From CAMLIZ01 sp966212505 (GTDB taxonomy: Bacteria > Pseudomonadota > Gammaproteobacteria > Burkholderiales > Burkholderiaceae_C): a stretch of DNA of 64,000 nucleotides. A program made the translations under genes and the position numbers. The notes under the pieces are model-generated. The model was not told where the DNA came from. It made no database searches and worked only from the letters and a program-made list of their open reading frames with translations. The stretch lies in NCBI GenBank assembly GCA_966212505.1, contig CBIHRS010000021.1, forward strand, positions 1-64,000, read 5' to 3'. Of the stretch, positions 50,471 through 60,660 are shown in pieces (within the stretch, counting starts at the first letter, position 1; each line of letters opens with the position of its first letter).

Positions 50471-51151
50471 GTGAACATCCTGCTTGTCGAAGACGATCTG
50501 GACCTGTGCGGCGCACTGATGCGGGTGCTGGCCCCGCGCGGCTTCCAGCTCGTGTGCTGCGCCGATGGGCTCGAGGCCCTGCAGATGGCGCGCCGCCATG
50601 AGTTCGACGCGATCATGCTCGACCTCACGCTGCCCGGCATCGACGGCCTGCAGATGCTGCAGCGCCTGCGCGACGGCGCCTCGCGCACGCCGGTGCTGGT
50701 GGTCACGGCCCGCGGCTCGGTCGAAGACCGGGTGGCGGGCCTGAACATCGGCGCCGACGACTACCTCGCCAAGCCCTTCGACATCGAGGAGCTCGAAGCC
50801 CGGCTGCGCGCGCTGATCCGCCGCAGCAAGGGCGAGGAGGAGCTGCGCTGCGGCAGCCTGCGGCTCGATCGCGAAACGCAGATCTTCTTCAACGGCTTCA
50901 AGCCGCTGGACCTGTCGCCGCGCGAGAGCGCGCTGCTGAAGGCGCTGCTCGCGCACCGCGGCCAGGCGGTGACCAAGGAAGCGCTGCGCGAGGCGGTGTT
51001 CGGCGAGAACGCCGACACCTCGGCCGATGCGATCGAAGTGCTGGTGCACCGGTTGCGCAAGCGCATCGCCGGCGCGCAGGTCGAGCTGATGACGCTGCGC
51101 GGCGTGGGCTACCTGCTGATCGACGAAGCCATCGCGGGGCGCGACGAATGA
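50471..51151 (+). CDS. Response regulator, OmpR family, TctD-like
   Basis: A 226-residue response regulator: the receiver (VNILLVEDDLDLCGALMRVL, phospho-Asp51 in IMLDLTLPG, Lys in DDYLAKPFD) is joined to a winged-helix domain (LDLSPRESALLKALLAHRGQ and MTLRGVGYLLI). I choose GTG 50471 because the protein then begins with the receiver beta strand; a GTG at 50447 in frame is also possible, and neither has a strong ribosome site. It overlaps the kinase gene by 4 bp (ATGA). Sequence and context (TctE-like kinase, porin, binding-protein transporter) fit TctD-type regulators that switch on carboxylate or phosphate-ester uptake. Confidence 0.9.
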   Translation: MNILLVEDDLDLCGALMRVLAPRGFQLVCCADGLEALQMARRHEFDAIMLDLTLPGIDGLQMLQRLRDGASRTPVLVVTARGSVEDRVAGLNIGADDYLAKPFDIEELEARLRALIRRSKGEEELRCGSLRLDRETQIFFNGFKPLDLSPRESALLKALLAHRGQAVTKEALREAVFGENADTSADAIEVLVHRLRKRIAGAQVELMTLRGVGYLLIDEAIAGRDE

Positions 51152-52560
51152 ACTTCGCGATGCCGTCGATGCGCCGCTTCATCGTGCTGGGGATCGCGCT
51201 GATCCTCTCGGCGCTGGCGCTGCTCGACGGCCTGCTGGCCTACGGCGCGGCCGAGAAGGCCCTGGACGAAACGCGCGACCGCGCGCTGGTGCGCATCGCG
51301 GCGGGCTACCTGCGGGCACTGCGCGCGCAGGATGCCGACACCTCCAGGATCCCGGCCTCGGTGTTCCGCGAGGAGACGGGTGACGACGACACGCCCGAGC
51401 TGCGCTTCCGGGTGAGCGACAGCCACGGTGTACTGATGGGCGGCGACCCGCAGCTGCGCTTCCCGGCCGACAAGGCGGTGCGCGACCGGCTGGTGCAGGC
51501 CGCGCTGTACGACGACGGCGCGCCCGGCGACCGCTGGCGCGTGGCGGCGGTGAAGGACTTCATCCTCACCCGCGCGCAGGCCGAGCCGGTGGTGGTGCAG
51601 GTGGCCGAGTCGCATGCGGCGCGCATCGCGAGCGCGCACATGCTGGGCGTGGCCATCGCCGGCCGGCAGGCGCTGCGGCTGGGCGTGGCGCTGGCGCTGG
51701 TGTATGCGGTGGTGATGCTGGGGCTGCGCCCGCTGGAGGCGCTGCGCGCCGAGCTCGCGCGGCGCAGCGAGCACGACTTCACGCCGGTGCCCGAGCAGCG
51801 CCCGCGCGAGCTCGTGCCGCTGGTGGGCTCGCTCAATGCGCTGCTGCTGGCACAGCAGAGCGCAGTCGACGAGCAGCGCAAGTTCCTGGCCGATGCCTCG
51901 CACCAGCTGCGCACGCCGATCGCGGTGCTGCGCACGCAGGTGCAGGGCCTGCTGCTGGGCCAGACCGACGCGGCCGACACGCTGCCCAAGATGCTGCGCA
52001 CCATCGATCGCGCCACCGCGCTCACCAATCAACTGCTGGCGATGGCCAAGGTGGAGCAGCTGGTGCGCCGCGGCGACTGGACCGAGGTGCAGCTCGACCA
52101 GGTGGCGCGCGACGTGGCGCTGGAGTTCGCGCCGCTGATCGCGCGCAAGCGGCTCGACTTCTCGCTGCAGGCCGCGCCGATGCAGCTGCGCACCGATTCG
52201 TGGATGCTCGGCGAGCTGGTGAAGAACCTGCTCTCCAACGCGATCCACCACTCGAAGAAGGGCGGTGCCCTGGGCATCGTCGTGCGGCAGTTCAAGCACG
52301 AGACCGAGATGATCGTGTGGGACCACGGCGGCGGCGTCGACGAGAGCATGCTGGGCCGCCTGTTCGAGCCCTTCAATGCCTCCAAGAGCGGCACCGGCAT
52401 CGGCCTGGGCCTGTCGATCTGCCGCCAGATCGCCGATTCGATGAATGCCACGGTCGACATCTTCAACCGCATCGAGGCGGGCGAGGTGGTGGGCGTGGAT
52501 GCGGTGGTGCGCTGGCCTGCCGCGCAGGTGCAGCCGCTGCTGGAGCCGCGCGATGCTTGA
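51148..52560 (+). CDS. Sensor histidine kinase, TctE-like
   Basis: A 470-residue membrane kinase. TM1 is at about 10-30, a periplasmic domain of about 140 residues follows (35-175), TM2 is at about 177-195, then HAMP, the H-box FLADASHQLRTPIAVLRTQ with His252, an N-box (LLSNAIHHS), G1 (DHGGGVD) and G2 (GTGIGLGLS). The periplasmic domain is of the 2CSK_N kind found in TctE. The start codon overlaps the regulator stop by 4 bp and the kinase end overlaps the ATPase gene by 8 bp, so sensing and transport genes are translated from one mRNA. The ligand may be the same solute as that of the binding protein at 53678. Confidence 0.92.
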   Translation: MNFAMPSMRRFIVLGIALILSALALLDGLLAYGAAEKALDETRDRALVRIAAGYLRALRAQDADTSRIPASVFREETGDDDTPELRFRVSDSHGVLMGGDPQLRFPADKAVRDRLVQAALYDDGAPGDRWRVAAVKDFILTRAQAEPVVVQVAESHAARIASAHMLGVAIAGRQALRLGVALALVYAVVMLGLRPLEALRAELARRSEHDFTPVPEQRPRELVPLVGSLNALLLAQQSAVDEQRKFLADASHQLRTPIAVLRTQVQGLLLGQTDAADTLPKMLRTIDRATALTNQLLAMAKVEQLVRRGDWTEVQLDQVARDVALEFAPLIARKRLDFSLQAAPMQLRTDSWMLGELVKNLLSNAIHHSKKGGALGIVVRQFKHETEMIVWDHGGGVDESMLGRLFEPFNASKSGTGIGLGLSICRQIADSMNATVDIFNRIEAGEVVGVDAVVRWPAAQVQPLLEPRDA

Positions 52561-53659
52561 CGTCGAATTCCGCGCGGTCAGCCGGCGCTTCGACGACGGC
52601 AGCCATGCCGTGCGCGGCGTGAGCTTCACCGCGCCGGGCGGCAAGCTGACCTCGCTGCTGGGGCCCTCGGGCTGCGGCAAGTCGACGCTGCTGCGCATCG
52701 CCGCGGGGCTGGATGCGCCCACCGAAGGCTCGGTGTGGATCGGCGGTGTCGACGTGACCGGCCAGCCGCCGGAGTCGCGCAGCGTGAGCCTGCTGTTCCA
52801 GGACTATGCGCTGTTTCCGCACCTCGACGTGATCGGCAACGTGGGCTACGGGCTGCGCATGTCGGGCGCCGCGGCGGCCGAGGCCGAGTCGCGCGCGCAG
52901 GCCATGCTCGACCTCGTGGGCCTGCGCGGCCTCGAGCGGCGCATCGTCAGCGAGCTCTCGGGCGGGCAGCAGCAGCGCGTGGCGCTGGCGCGCGCGCTCG
53001 CGGTCGAGCCCTCGGTGGTGCTGCTCGACGAGCCGTTGTCCAACCTCGACGACCGGCTGCGCCGCAGCATGCGCGAGGAGATCCGCACGCTGCAGCAGCG
53101 CCTCGGCCTCACCGTGGCCTACGTGACGCACGACGAGACCGAGGCCATGGCGGTGAGCGACCAGGTGGTCGTGATCAATGAAGGCCGCGTGCAGCAGGTG
53201 GGCACGCCGCACGAGGTGTACCAGCATCCGGCCAGCGAATTCGTCGCCCGCTTCATGGGCGATGCCGCGATCTTCGAGCTGGTGCCCGATGCGCAGGGTC
53301 GCCTCGCGCTCGGCGCGCTGCCCTTGCCGCTGATGGTGCCGCCGGGCACCGCGCGGGCGCGCGTGATGGTGCGGCCCGAGGCCTGGCGCCTGCTGCCGGT
53401 GGGCAGCCAGGGCCTGTCCGGCCGCGTGCTGCGCCGCGCCTACCTCGGCCACGGCGCCGAATACACGATCGATACCGACCTCGGCGAGCTGCTGGTGACG
53501 ACCACGCACGCCGAGGTGCTGCACCAACCGGGCGCGCCCGTCAGCCTTGGGCTGACCGCGCACGGCGTCAGCGTTCTAGCCCCCGGGCGGCCGCCGGCGC
53601 CGCCCGCCACATCACACGGACCGCAGCCCGTCGCCGGCCGGGCGGCGTCCGTGGCATAG
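52553..53659 (+). CDS. ABC transporter ATP-binding protein, Fbp/Pot type (first of two)
   Basis: A 368-residue ATPase with GPSGCGKST (Walker A), ELSGGQQQR (signature), VVLLDEPLSNLDD (Walker B and D-loop), and VTHDETEA. A TOBE-like C-terminal domain (about 245-345) is followed by a Pro/Ala-rich tail (APGRPPAPPATSHGPQPVAG). It overlaps the kinase gene by 8 bp. A second, very similar ATPase gene (56923) ends the same operon: both contain LSxLDxRLRRSMREEIRxLQQRLGLTVAYVTHD. A complete importer needs only one such gene or a homodimer, so this copy may be an alternative or a partner in a heterodimer. Confidence 0.92.
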   Translation: MLDVEFRAVSRRFDDGSHAVRGVSFTAPGGKLTSLLGPSGCGKSTLLRIAAGLDAPTEGSVWIGGVDVTGQPPESRSVSLLFQDYALFPHLDVIGNVGYGLRMSGAAAAEAESRAQAMLDLVGLRGLERRIVSELSGGQQQRVALARALAVEPSVVLLDEPLSNLDDRLRRSMREEIRTLQQRLGLTVAYVTHDETEAMAVSDQVVVINEGRVQQVGTPHEVYQHPASEFVARFMGDAAIFELVPDAQGRLALGALPLPLMVPPGTARARVMVRPEAWRLLPVGSQGLSGRVLRRAYLGHGAEYTIDTDLGELLVTTTHAEVLHQPGAPVSLGLTAHGVSVLAPGRPPAPPATSHGPQPVAGRAASVA

Positions 53660-53677
53660 CCCCTGGAGACATTCCTC

Positions 53678-54700
53678 ATGAAACCTCGCTTCCTCGTCAT
53701 CGCAACGGCGCTCGCCGCCGCTGCCGGCACCGCCTCGGCCCAGGAAAGCCGGCTCAATGTCATCTGCTCGGTGCAGGCCGACTGGTGCAACCTGATCCAG
53801 ACCACCTTCGCCAAGACCACCGGCATCAAGGTCAACATGGTGCAGAAGGGCTCGGGCGAGGCGCTGGCGCAGATCCTCGCCGAGCGTGCCAACCCCAAGA
53901 CCGACGTGTGGTTCGGCGGCACCGGCGATCCGCACCTGCTGGCCGCCGAGCAGGAGCTGACGATGGAATACAAGTCGCCCACGCTGCCGCAGCTGTACCC
54001 CTGGGCGCAGCAGCAGGCGCAGCAGTCGGGCTTCCGCACGGTGGGCATCTACTCCGGCCCGCTGGGCCTGGCCTACAACACCGAGATCCTGGCCAAGAAG
54101 AAGCTGCCGGCGCCCAAGAGCTGGGCCGACCTGCTGAAGCCCGAATACAAGGGCGAGATCCAGATGGCCAACCCCACCTCCAGCGGCACGGCCTACACGA
54201 TGATCGCCACGCTGGTGCAGCTGATGGGCGAGGACAAGGCCTTCGACTACCTGGCCCAGCTGCACAAGAACATCTCGACCTACGCCCGCTCGGGCACCGG
54301 CCCGATCAAGGCGGTGGCGCGCGGCGAATCGGCCATCTCGGTGAGCTTCGTGCACGATGCGCCGCAGGAGCGCATGCAGGGCTTCCCGGTGCAGGCGATC
54401 ACGCCGGCCGAAGGCACCGGCGCCGAGATCGGCTCCATGTCCATCGTCAAGGGCGCGCCCAACCTCGAGAGTGCGAAGAAGTTCTACGAATGGGCGCTCA
54501 CGCCGCAGGCCCAGCAGTTCGGCGCCGCGGCCAAGCAGTACCAGGTGCCTTCGAACAAGGCCACGCCGGTCGACCCCAACGTGCCCGACTTCAAGAAGAT
54601 CAAGCTGATCAACTACGACTACGCGAAGTACGGCAAGGCGGTGGAGCGCCGCCGCCTGATCCACCGCTGGGAACGCACCGTCAACGGCGCGACGAACTGA
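53678..54700 (+). CDS. ABC transporter substrate-binding protein, Fe(III)/AfuA-like class
   Basis: A 340-residue periplasmic receptor of the type II fold. CTGGAGA lies before the ATG; signal peptide KPRFLVIATALAAAAGTASA. The mature part starts QESRLNVICSVQADWCNLIQ, with GSGEALAQILAERANPKTDV, WFGGTGDPHLLAAEQ and the region VARGESAISVSFVHD. The fold class includes FbpA/AfuA, but I see no tyrosine pair of the iron site, and AfuA-type proteins bind sugar phosphates, so iron is not certain. Two cysteines in the first 30 mature residues (ICSVQADWC) could form a disulfide. It lies 18 bp after the first ATPase gene and 9 bp before the permease gene. Confidence 0.9.
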   Translation: MKPRFLVIATALAAAAGTASAQESRLNVICSVQADWCNLIQTTFAKTTGIKVNMVQKGSGEALAQILAERANPKTDVWFGGTGDPHLLAAEQELTMEYKSPTLPQLYPWAQQQAQQSGFRTVGIYSGPLGLAYNTEILAKKKLPAPKSWADLLKPEYKGEIQMANPTSSGTAYTMIATLVQLMGEDKAFDYLAQLHKNISTYARSGTGPIKAVARGESAISVSFVHDAPQERMQGFPVQAITPAEGTGAEIGSMSIVKGAPNLESAKKFYEWALTPQAQQFGAAAKQYQVPSNKATPVDPNVPDFKKIKLINYDYAKYGKAVERRRLIHRWERTVNGATN

Positions 54701-54709
54701 GAGCGGGCG

Positions 54710-56908
54710 ATGGACAACCGTTTCACCCGACGCACCCAGCGCGCCATCCACGGCTGGGTGCTGCTGGGGCTGGTGGCCTACCTGCTGCTGCCCTGGTACT
54801 TCCAGCAGAACGGCAGCCTGTGGAGCGCGCTCGGCGGGCTGTTCGGCGCGGCCGACACCGCCAACGGCCTCACGCAGGCGGTGATGCACCGCCGCGGCTG
54901 GCTGTGGATCGGCCTGGCCGCGCTGCTGTGCGCCGGCGCTGCCTCGCTGGTGCCGGCGAGCCGGCGCCAGGGCGCGCTGCTGGTGGCCGCTTCGTTCTCG
55001 GGCCTGCTGGGCCTGGTGCTCAGTGGCTTCTTCATCGGCGGGGCCGGCTGGTCGCAGGCCTGGCTGGGCACGCTGCTGGGGCCCTTGTCGCAGGGGCAGC
55101 ATGGCGTCGGCTGGGGCGGCTTCGTCGTGCTGCTGTCGCTGCTGATGCTGTTGGGCGCAGGGCTCGCGCGCCTGGGCGCCTTCCGCGGCGATGTGTTCGT
55201 GGCCGCGGCGGTGACGGGCTGCGCGGCGCTGATGCTGCTGTTCGTCGCGCTGCCGGTGGGCAAGACGCTGATCGCCGCGGTGCTCGATGAAGACGGCCGC
55301 TTCTCGCTGCAGGCCGCCTGGGAGCGCGTGGGCACCTCGCGTGTGTGGGGCCTGGCCTGCCTGGGCAGCGGCCGCAGCTGCGGGGTGGCGTGGAACACGC
55401 TGCTGCTCGCGTCGATCACCGCGGCCGGCACCACCGTGCTCGGCACCATGCTCGCGCTGATGGCCGAGCGCGGCTCGCGCAAGCTGGCCAAGCCGCTCAA
55501 TGCGCTGGCGCTGCTGCCGATCATCACGCCGCCGTTCGTCGTCGGCCTGGGCCTGATCCTGCTGTTCGGCCGCGCCGGCATCGTCAACCAGGGGCTCGAA
55601 TGGGCCTTCGGCATCGCGCCGTCGCGCTGGTTCTACGGCCTGTTCGGCGTGTGGCTGGCGCAGCTGTTCGCCTTCACGCCGATCGCGTTCATGATCATGC
55701 GCGGCGTGGTGCAGGGCATCAGCCCCTCGCTCGAAGAGGCGGCGCAGACGCTGCGCGCCAGCCGGCTCAAGACCTTTGCGTCGGTGACGCTGCCGCTGCT
55801 GAAGCCGGGCCTGGCCAATGCCTTCCTCGTCGGCTTCATCGAGAGCATTGCCGACTTCGGCAACCCGGTGGTGGTGGGCGGCCAGTATTCGGTGCTGTCG
55901 ACCGAGACCTTCTTCGCGATCGTCGGCGCGCAGCTCGACCAGGGCATGGCCGCATCGCTCGCGCTGATCCTCACCGCGCTCGCATTGGGCGTGTTCGTCG
56001 TGCAGCGCAAGCTGCTGGGCAAGACCAGCTTCACCACCGTGTCGGGCAAGGGCGATGCGGGCTTGGCGATGCCGCTGCCCGCGCCGGTGCGCCGTGCCTG
56101 CAATGCGGTCGCGCTGCCGTGGCTGGCGTTCACGGTGATCGTGTACCTGTTCGCCTTCACCGGCGGTTTCGTGCAGACCTGGGGCCGCGACTACACGCCC
56201 ACGCTGGCGCACTTCCGCACCGCGTTCGACCTGCAGTTCGGCGCGCACGGGCTGGTGTGGGCCGGCACCGCGTGGAACTCGCTGTTCACCACGATCGAGC
56301 TGGCGGCGCTGGCCGCGCCGGTGTGCGCCGGCATCGGCCTGCTGATCTCGTGGCTGCTGGCGCGCACGCAGTTCCGCGGGCAGGGTGCGTTCGAGTTCGC
56401 GTCGCTGCTGGCGTTTGCGATCCCCGGCACGGTGCTGGGCGTGAGCTATGTGCTCGCGTTCAACGTGCCGCCGTTCGAGCTCACCGGCACCGGGCTGATC
56501 ATCGTGCTGTGCTTCGTGTTCCGCAGCCTGCCGGTGGGCGTGCGTGCCGGCACCGCGGCCTTCAAGCAGCTCGACCGCTCGCTCGACGAGGCCTCGGTGA
56601 TGCTGCGCGCCGGCACCACCACCACGCTGCGCCGCGTGGTGCTGCCGCTGCTCAAGCCCGCGATGGTGGCGGCGCTGGTCTACAGCTTCGTGCGCTCGAT
56701 GACCACCGTGTCGGCGGTGATCTTCCTCGTCACCGCCGAGAACGAACTGGCCACCACCTACATCATCGGCCGCGTCGGCAACGGCGACTACGGCGTGGCG
56801 CTGGCGTATTGCACGGTGCTGATCGTGCTGATGACGCTGGCCATCGCGCTGATCCAGCGACTGGTCGGCCAACGCCAACTCGGGCGGCGCGCGCCCTCGG
56901 CTCACTGA
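54710..56908 (+). CDS. ABC transporter permease, two fused domains with long N-terminal extension
   Basis: A 732-residue permease with two units, each having an EAA-like loop (SPSLEEAAQTLRASRLKTFA, about 340-360; and RSLDEASVMLRAGTTTTLRR, about 624-643). It is about 150 residues longer than the fused permease at 24967 because the N-terminal 180 residues contain extra hydrophobic segments (for example LVAYLLLPWYFQQNG, LLVAASFSGLLGLVLSGFFI and GGFVVLLSLLMLLGAGLARL). Such long forms are known among AfuB-like permeases. A short gap of 9 bp separates it from the receptor gene and 14 bp from the second ATPase gene. Confidence 0.92.
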   Translation: MDNRFTRRTQRAIHGWVLLGLVAYLLLPWYFQQNGSLWSALGGLFGAADTANGLTQAVMHRRGWLWIGLAALLCAGAASLVPASRRQGALLVAASFSGLLGLVLSGFFIGGAGWSQAWLGTLLGPLSQGQHGVGWGGFVVLLSLLMLLGAGLARLGAFRGDVFVAAAVTGCAALMLLFVALPVGKTLIAAVLDEDGRFSLQAAWERVGTSRVWGLACLGSGRSCGVAWNTLLLASITAAGTTVLGTMLALMAERGSRKLAKPLNALALLPIITPPFVVGLGLILLFGRAGIVNQGLEWAFGIAPSRWFYGLFGVWLAQLFAFTPIAFMIMRGVVQGISPSLEEAAQTLRASRLKTFASVTLPLLKPGLANAFLVGFIESIADFGNPVVVGGQYSVLSTETFFAIVGAQLDQGMAASLALILTALALGVFVVQRKLLGKTSFTTVSGKGDAGLAMPLPAPVRRACNAVALPWLAFTVIVYLFAFTGGFVQTWGRDYTPTLAHFRTAFDLQFGAHGLVWAGTAWNSLFTTIELAALAAPVCAGIGLLISWLLARTQFRGQGAFEFASLLAFAIPGTVLGVSYVLAFNVPPFELTGTGLIIVLCFVFRSLPVGVRAGTAAFKQLDRSLDEASVMLRAGTTTTLRRVVLPLLKPAMVAALVYSFVRSMTTVSAVIFLVTAENELATTYIIGRVGNGDYGVALAYCTVLIVLMTLAIALIQRLVGQRQLGRRAPSAH

Positions 56909-56922
56909 AAACGCAGTCCACC

Positions 56923-57969
<1,047 letters not shown>

Positions 57970-58039
57970 CCGCTTCCGGGCACTCCTTCCATCGTCCACC
58001 CTCCACAAGGCGTCCTGGCGAAAGCCGGGATGGATAGCC

Positions 58040-59032
58040 ATGCCCATCGTGATCCGTCATCTGCTTGCATCGGTGCTTCTCTTCGCCAGCTGGTGCTCGA
58101 TGGCCGGGGCGCAGGAGCGGCTGACCTTCGGCCTGATCTCGCCCCGCGTCGCGGAGCAGACGCGCAGTGCCTGGCAGCCTTTCGCCGACCGGCTGGGCGC
58201 CTTTCTTCACCTTCCGGTCGAACTTCGCGTGTATGCCGAATCGAAGGACCTCGTCGGTGCCTTTCGCAAGGGGGAGGTGGACCTCGGCTGGATGGGCAAT
58301 GCGCCGGCGCTCGACGTGGCGGAGTCCGGCGCGGGAAGTGTGTTCGCCCAGATGGTGAACAAGGATGGCGGGGTCGGCTACCACTCGGTGCTGGTCGTTG
58401 CTGCCGATTCGCCGATGAAGTCGCTGCAGGACGTGCTGGCGAAGGCGAAAGGGCTGCGCTTCGGCGACGGCGATCCCAAGAGCACCTCGGGCTACCTGGT
58501 GCCGTACTACTTCGCGTTCCAGAAGAACGGCATCAACGACCACCACGCCATCTTCAGATCGGTCACCCAGTCCAGCCACCAGAAGAACCTGACGATGACC
58601 GCCAACGGCGAGGTCGACGTGGCGACGGCCAACGACGAGGAGATGGCGCTGTTCCAGCGCGACTACCCGGCACTGGCGCCCAAGGTCCGCGTGGTGTGGA
58701 CCTCGCCGCTGATCCCTCAATCGCCGCTGGTGTGGCGGCAGGCGCTGCCGCAGGAACTCCGGCGCCGCATCCTGCAGTTCACCGTGGGCTTCGGCCACAA
58801 CGACGAGGAGCGCCGCATCCTCGAGCAGCTGAACAACCTGTCGGGCTTCCGCCAGTCGAACAACCGGCAGCTGGTGACGGTGGCCGATCTCGAGATGTTC
58901 AAGGCCCGGCAGGCGATCAACAACGACGCCAGCCTGTCGGCCGCCGAGCGGGCGCGACGCATCGACGAGACGATACGCCGCGCGTCGAAGCTCGACCTGA
59001 TGCTCAAGCTGAGCGCGGCGTCGGCTCGCTGA
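58040..59032 (+). CDS. PhnD-like phosphate/phosphonate ABC transporter substrate-binding protein
   Basis: A 330-residue periplasmic binding protein of the PhnD family. Signal peptide IRHLLASVLLFASWCSMAGA; the mature part begins QERLTFGLISPRVAEQTRSA and includes FRKGEVDLGWMGNAPALDVA, VLVVAADSPMKSLQDVLAKA and the GDGDPKSTSGYLVPYYF region with the phosphonate-type ST/SG binding loop. No PhnC or PhnE genes are adjacent. It starts 70 bp after the second ATPase gene on the same strand and could be read from that operon, possibly as an alternative receptor or a sensor-associated protein. Its end overlaps the end of the convergent SulP gene by 29 bp. Confidence 0.9.
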   Translation: MPIVIRHLLASVLLFASWCSMAGAQERLTFGLISPRVAEQTRSAWQPFADRLGAFLHLPVELRVYAESKDLVGAFRKGEVDLGWMGNAPALDVAESGAGSVFAQMVNKDGGVGYHSVLVVAADSPMKSLQDVLAKAKGLRFGDGDPKSTSGYLVPYYFAFQKNGINDHHAIFRSVTQSSHQKNLTMTANGEVDVATANDEEMALFQRDYPALAPKVRVVWTSPLIPQSPLVWRQALPQELRRRILQFTVGFGHNDEERRILEQLNNLSGFRQSNNRQLVTVADLEMFKARQAINNDASLSAAERARRIDETIRRASKLDLMLKLSAASAR

Positions 59033-60620
59033 GGTCTGCCGGCAGGCGGTCGCTGGAGGCCTGGGCGCGAGGCGCGGCCGGCATTGCCCTCAGCTCCACC
59101 TGGATGCCGCGCTCGCGCGCATGCCGCGCGAATTCTTCCAGCGCTTCGCGCACGTCGTCGTCGACGAAGGCGCAGCGGGAGCCGTCGACCGTGAGCTCGT
59201 CGCCGGGCTGCACGCGGTCGAGCAGGTGGCGCAGCCGCGACTTGCTGAAGAACGACACATCCTTGTTGAGCTTGAGCAGGTGTGCGTTGCCGTGCGATAC
59301 CAGCGACAGCGCGCCGCGGGTGTTGGCATGCACCACGAACATCAGGCTGCAGCCCAGGCCGATGAAGATGCCGGTGAGCAGGTTGGTCGCGAGGATCGCG
59401 CCCAGCGTCACCGCAAACGGCAGCCAGGCCGCATGCCCCTGCCGCCACACCGCGGCGAACAGCGAGGGCCTGGCCAGCTTGAAGCCGGTGTGCAGCAGGA
59501 TGGCCGACAGCGCGGCCAGCGGCAGCCACTTGAGCGCGCTGGCGAGGAACAGCACGCTGAGCAGCAGCAGCCCGCCATGCAGCACGGCCGACAGCCGCGA
59601 GCGCGCACCCGCCTGGATGTTGGCCGAGGTGCGCACGATCACCGCGGTGAGCGGCAGGCCGCCGAGCAGCCCGGCGACGATGTTGCCGATGCCTTGCGCC
59701 TTCAGCTCGCGGTTGGGCGGCGCCACGCGCTTCAGCGGGTCGAGCTTGTCGGCGGCTTCGAGGCTGAGCAGCGATTCGAGGCTGGCCACCACGGCCAGCG
59801 AGATCGCCACCGTGTAGAGCTCGGGCTTGGCCAGCGCACGCCAGTCGGGCGTGGCCAGCTGGCCCGCGAGTGCGGCGAGGCTGCCGGCCTCGGGCAGCAT
59901 CACGCGCTGGTGCTCGGCAAACACCGAGGTGTCGCCGCCATTGGCCATCAGTGCGTGATAGCCGATGCCCCACAGCACGACGACCAGCGGGGCGGGGAGC
60001 TTGCCGAGCAGCGGCAGGCGCTTCACGTGCGGCAGCTCCCAGGCGGCCAGGATCGCCAGCGACACCAGCGTGACCAGCAGCGGATCGTCGGCCAGGCCGT
60101 CGAGCAGGCTGCGCCAGGCCTGCAGGCCGGCGGTGTCGCCCGGCAGCTGGTCGAGCGCATGCTGGGCCGATGCGAAGCCGAGCGCGATGGGCAACTGCTT
60201 GATGACCAGCATCAGCCCGATGGCGGCCAGCATGCCCTTGATCACTGATGATGGGAAACAGGCCGCCAGATCGCCGGCGCCGATGCGGCCGAACACGACC
60301 TGCAGCACGCCGGCCAGCACCACGGCACAAAGAAAGGCTTCGAAGCTGCCCAGCGTGGCCACCGACTGCAGCACGATCGCGACCAGCCCGGCCGCCGGGC
60401 CGCTGACGCTCAGCTGCGAGCCCGACAGCCATGCGACCACGAGGCCGCCGACGATGCCCGAGACCAGCCCGGACAGCAGCGGCACGCCGCTGGCCAGCGC
60501 GATGCCGAGGCACAGCGGCAGCGCGACGAAGAACACGACGATGCCCGAGGGCACGTCGTGCTTGAGGTTGTCGGCAAGTGAGGAGAAGGAGGGTTTTCGA
60601 AAGGAGGAGAGCGATGGCAT
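59004..60620 (-). CDS. SulP-family anion transporter with STAS domain (probable bicarbonate transporter)
   Basis: A 538-residue inner-membrane transporter. It has about 11-13 hydrophobic segments (FKKP-like start SFSSLADNLKHDVPSGIVVF, then ALPLCLGIALASGVPLLSGL), the SulP signature region GLLGGLPLTAVIVRTSANIQ, and a C-terminal STAS-like domain (about 440-520). The ATG at 60620 begins at the normal N-terminus; the frame is open further upstream into the carbonic anhydrase gene. SulP proteins next to beta-carbonic anhydrase genes are commonly bicarbonate importers or SulP-CA pairs. The carbonic anhydrase gene ends 40 bp upstream on the same strand, so both are probably co-transcribed. Confidence 0.9.
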   Translation of the reverse strand: MPSLSSFRKPSFSSLADNLKHDVPSGIVVFFVALPLCLGIALASGVPLLSGLVSGIVGGLVVAWLSGSQLSVSGPAAGLVAIVLQSVATLGSFEAFLCAVVLAGVLQVVFGRIGAGDLAACFPSSVIKGMLAAIGLMLVIKQLPIALGFASAQHALDQLPGDTAGLQAWRSLLDGLADDPLLVTLVSLAILAAWELPHVKRLPLLGKLPAPLVVVLWGIGYHALMANGGDTSVFAEHQRVMLPEAGSLAALAGQLATPDWRALAKPELYTVAISLAVVASLESLLSLEAADKLDPLKRVAPPNRELKAQGIGNIVAGLLGGLPLTAVIVRTSANIQAGARSRLSAVLHGGLLLLSVLFLASALKWLPLAALSAILLHTGFKLARPSLFAAVWRQGHAAWLPFAVTLGAILATNLLTGIFIGLGCSLMFVVHANTRGALSLVSHGNAHLLKLNKDVSFFSKSRLRHLLDRVQPGDELTVDGSRCAFVDDDVREALEEFARHARERGIQVELRAMPAAPRAQASSDRLPADLSEPTPRSA

Positions 60621-60660
60621 GGCGGTGTTGTTCTGAGTGGCGGGAGAGAGGCGGGCGGCG

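Noticed and set aside
53612..56905. Minus-strand open frame of about 1100 codons opposite the ABC genes
   Set aside because: The peptide is a His/Arg/Gln-rich low-complexity shadow of the permease and receptor genes, with no start signal or recognisable motif.
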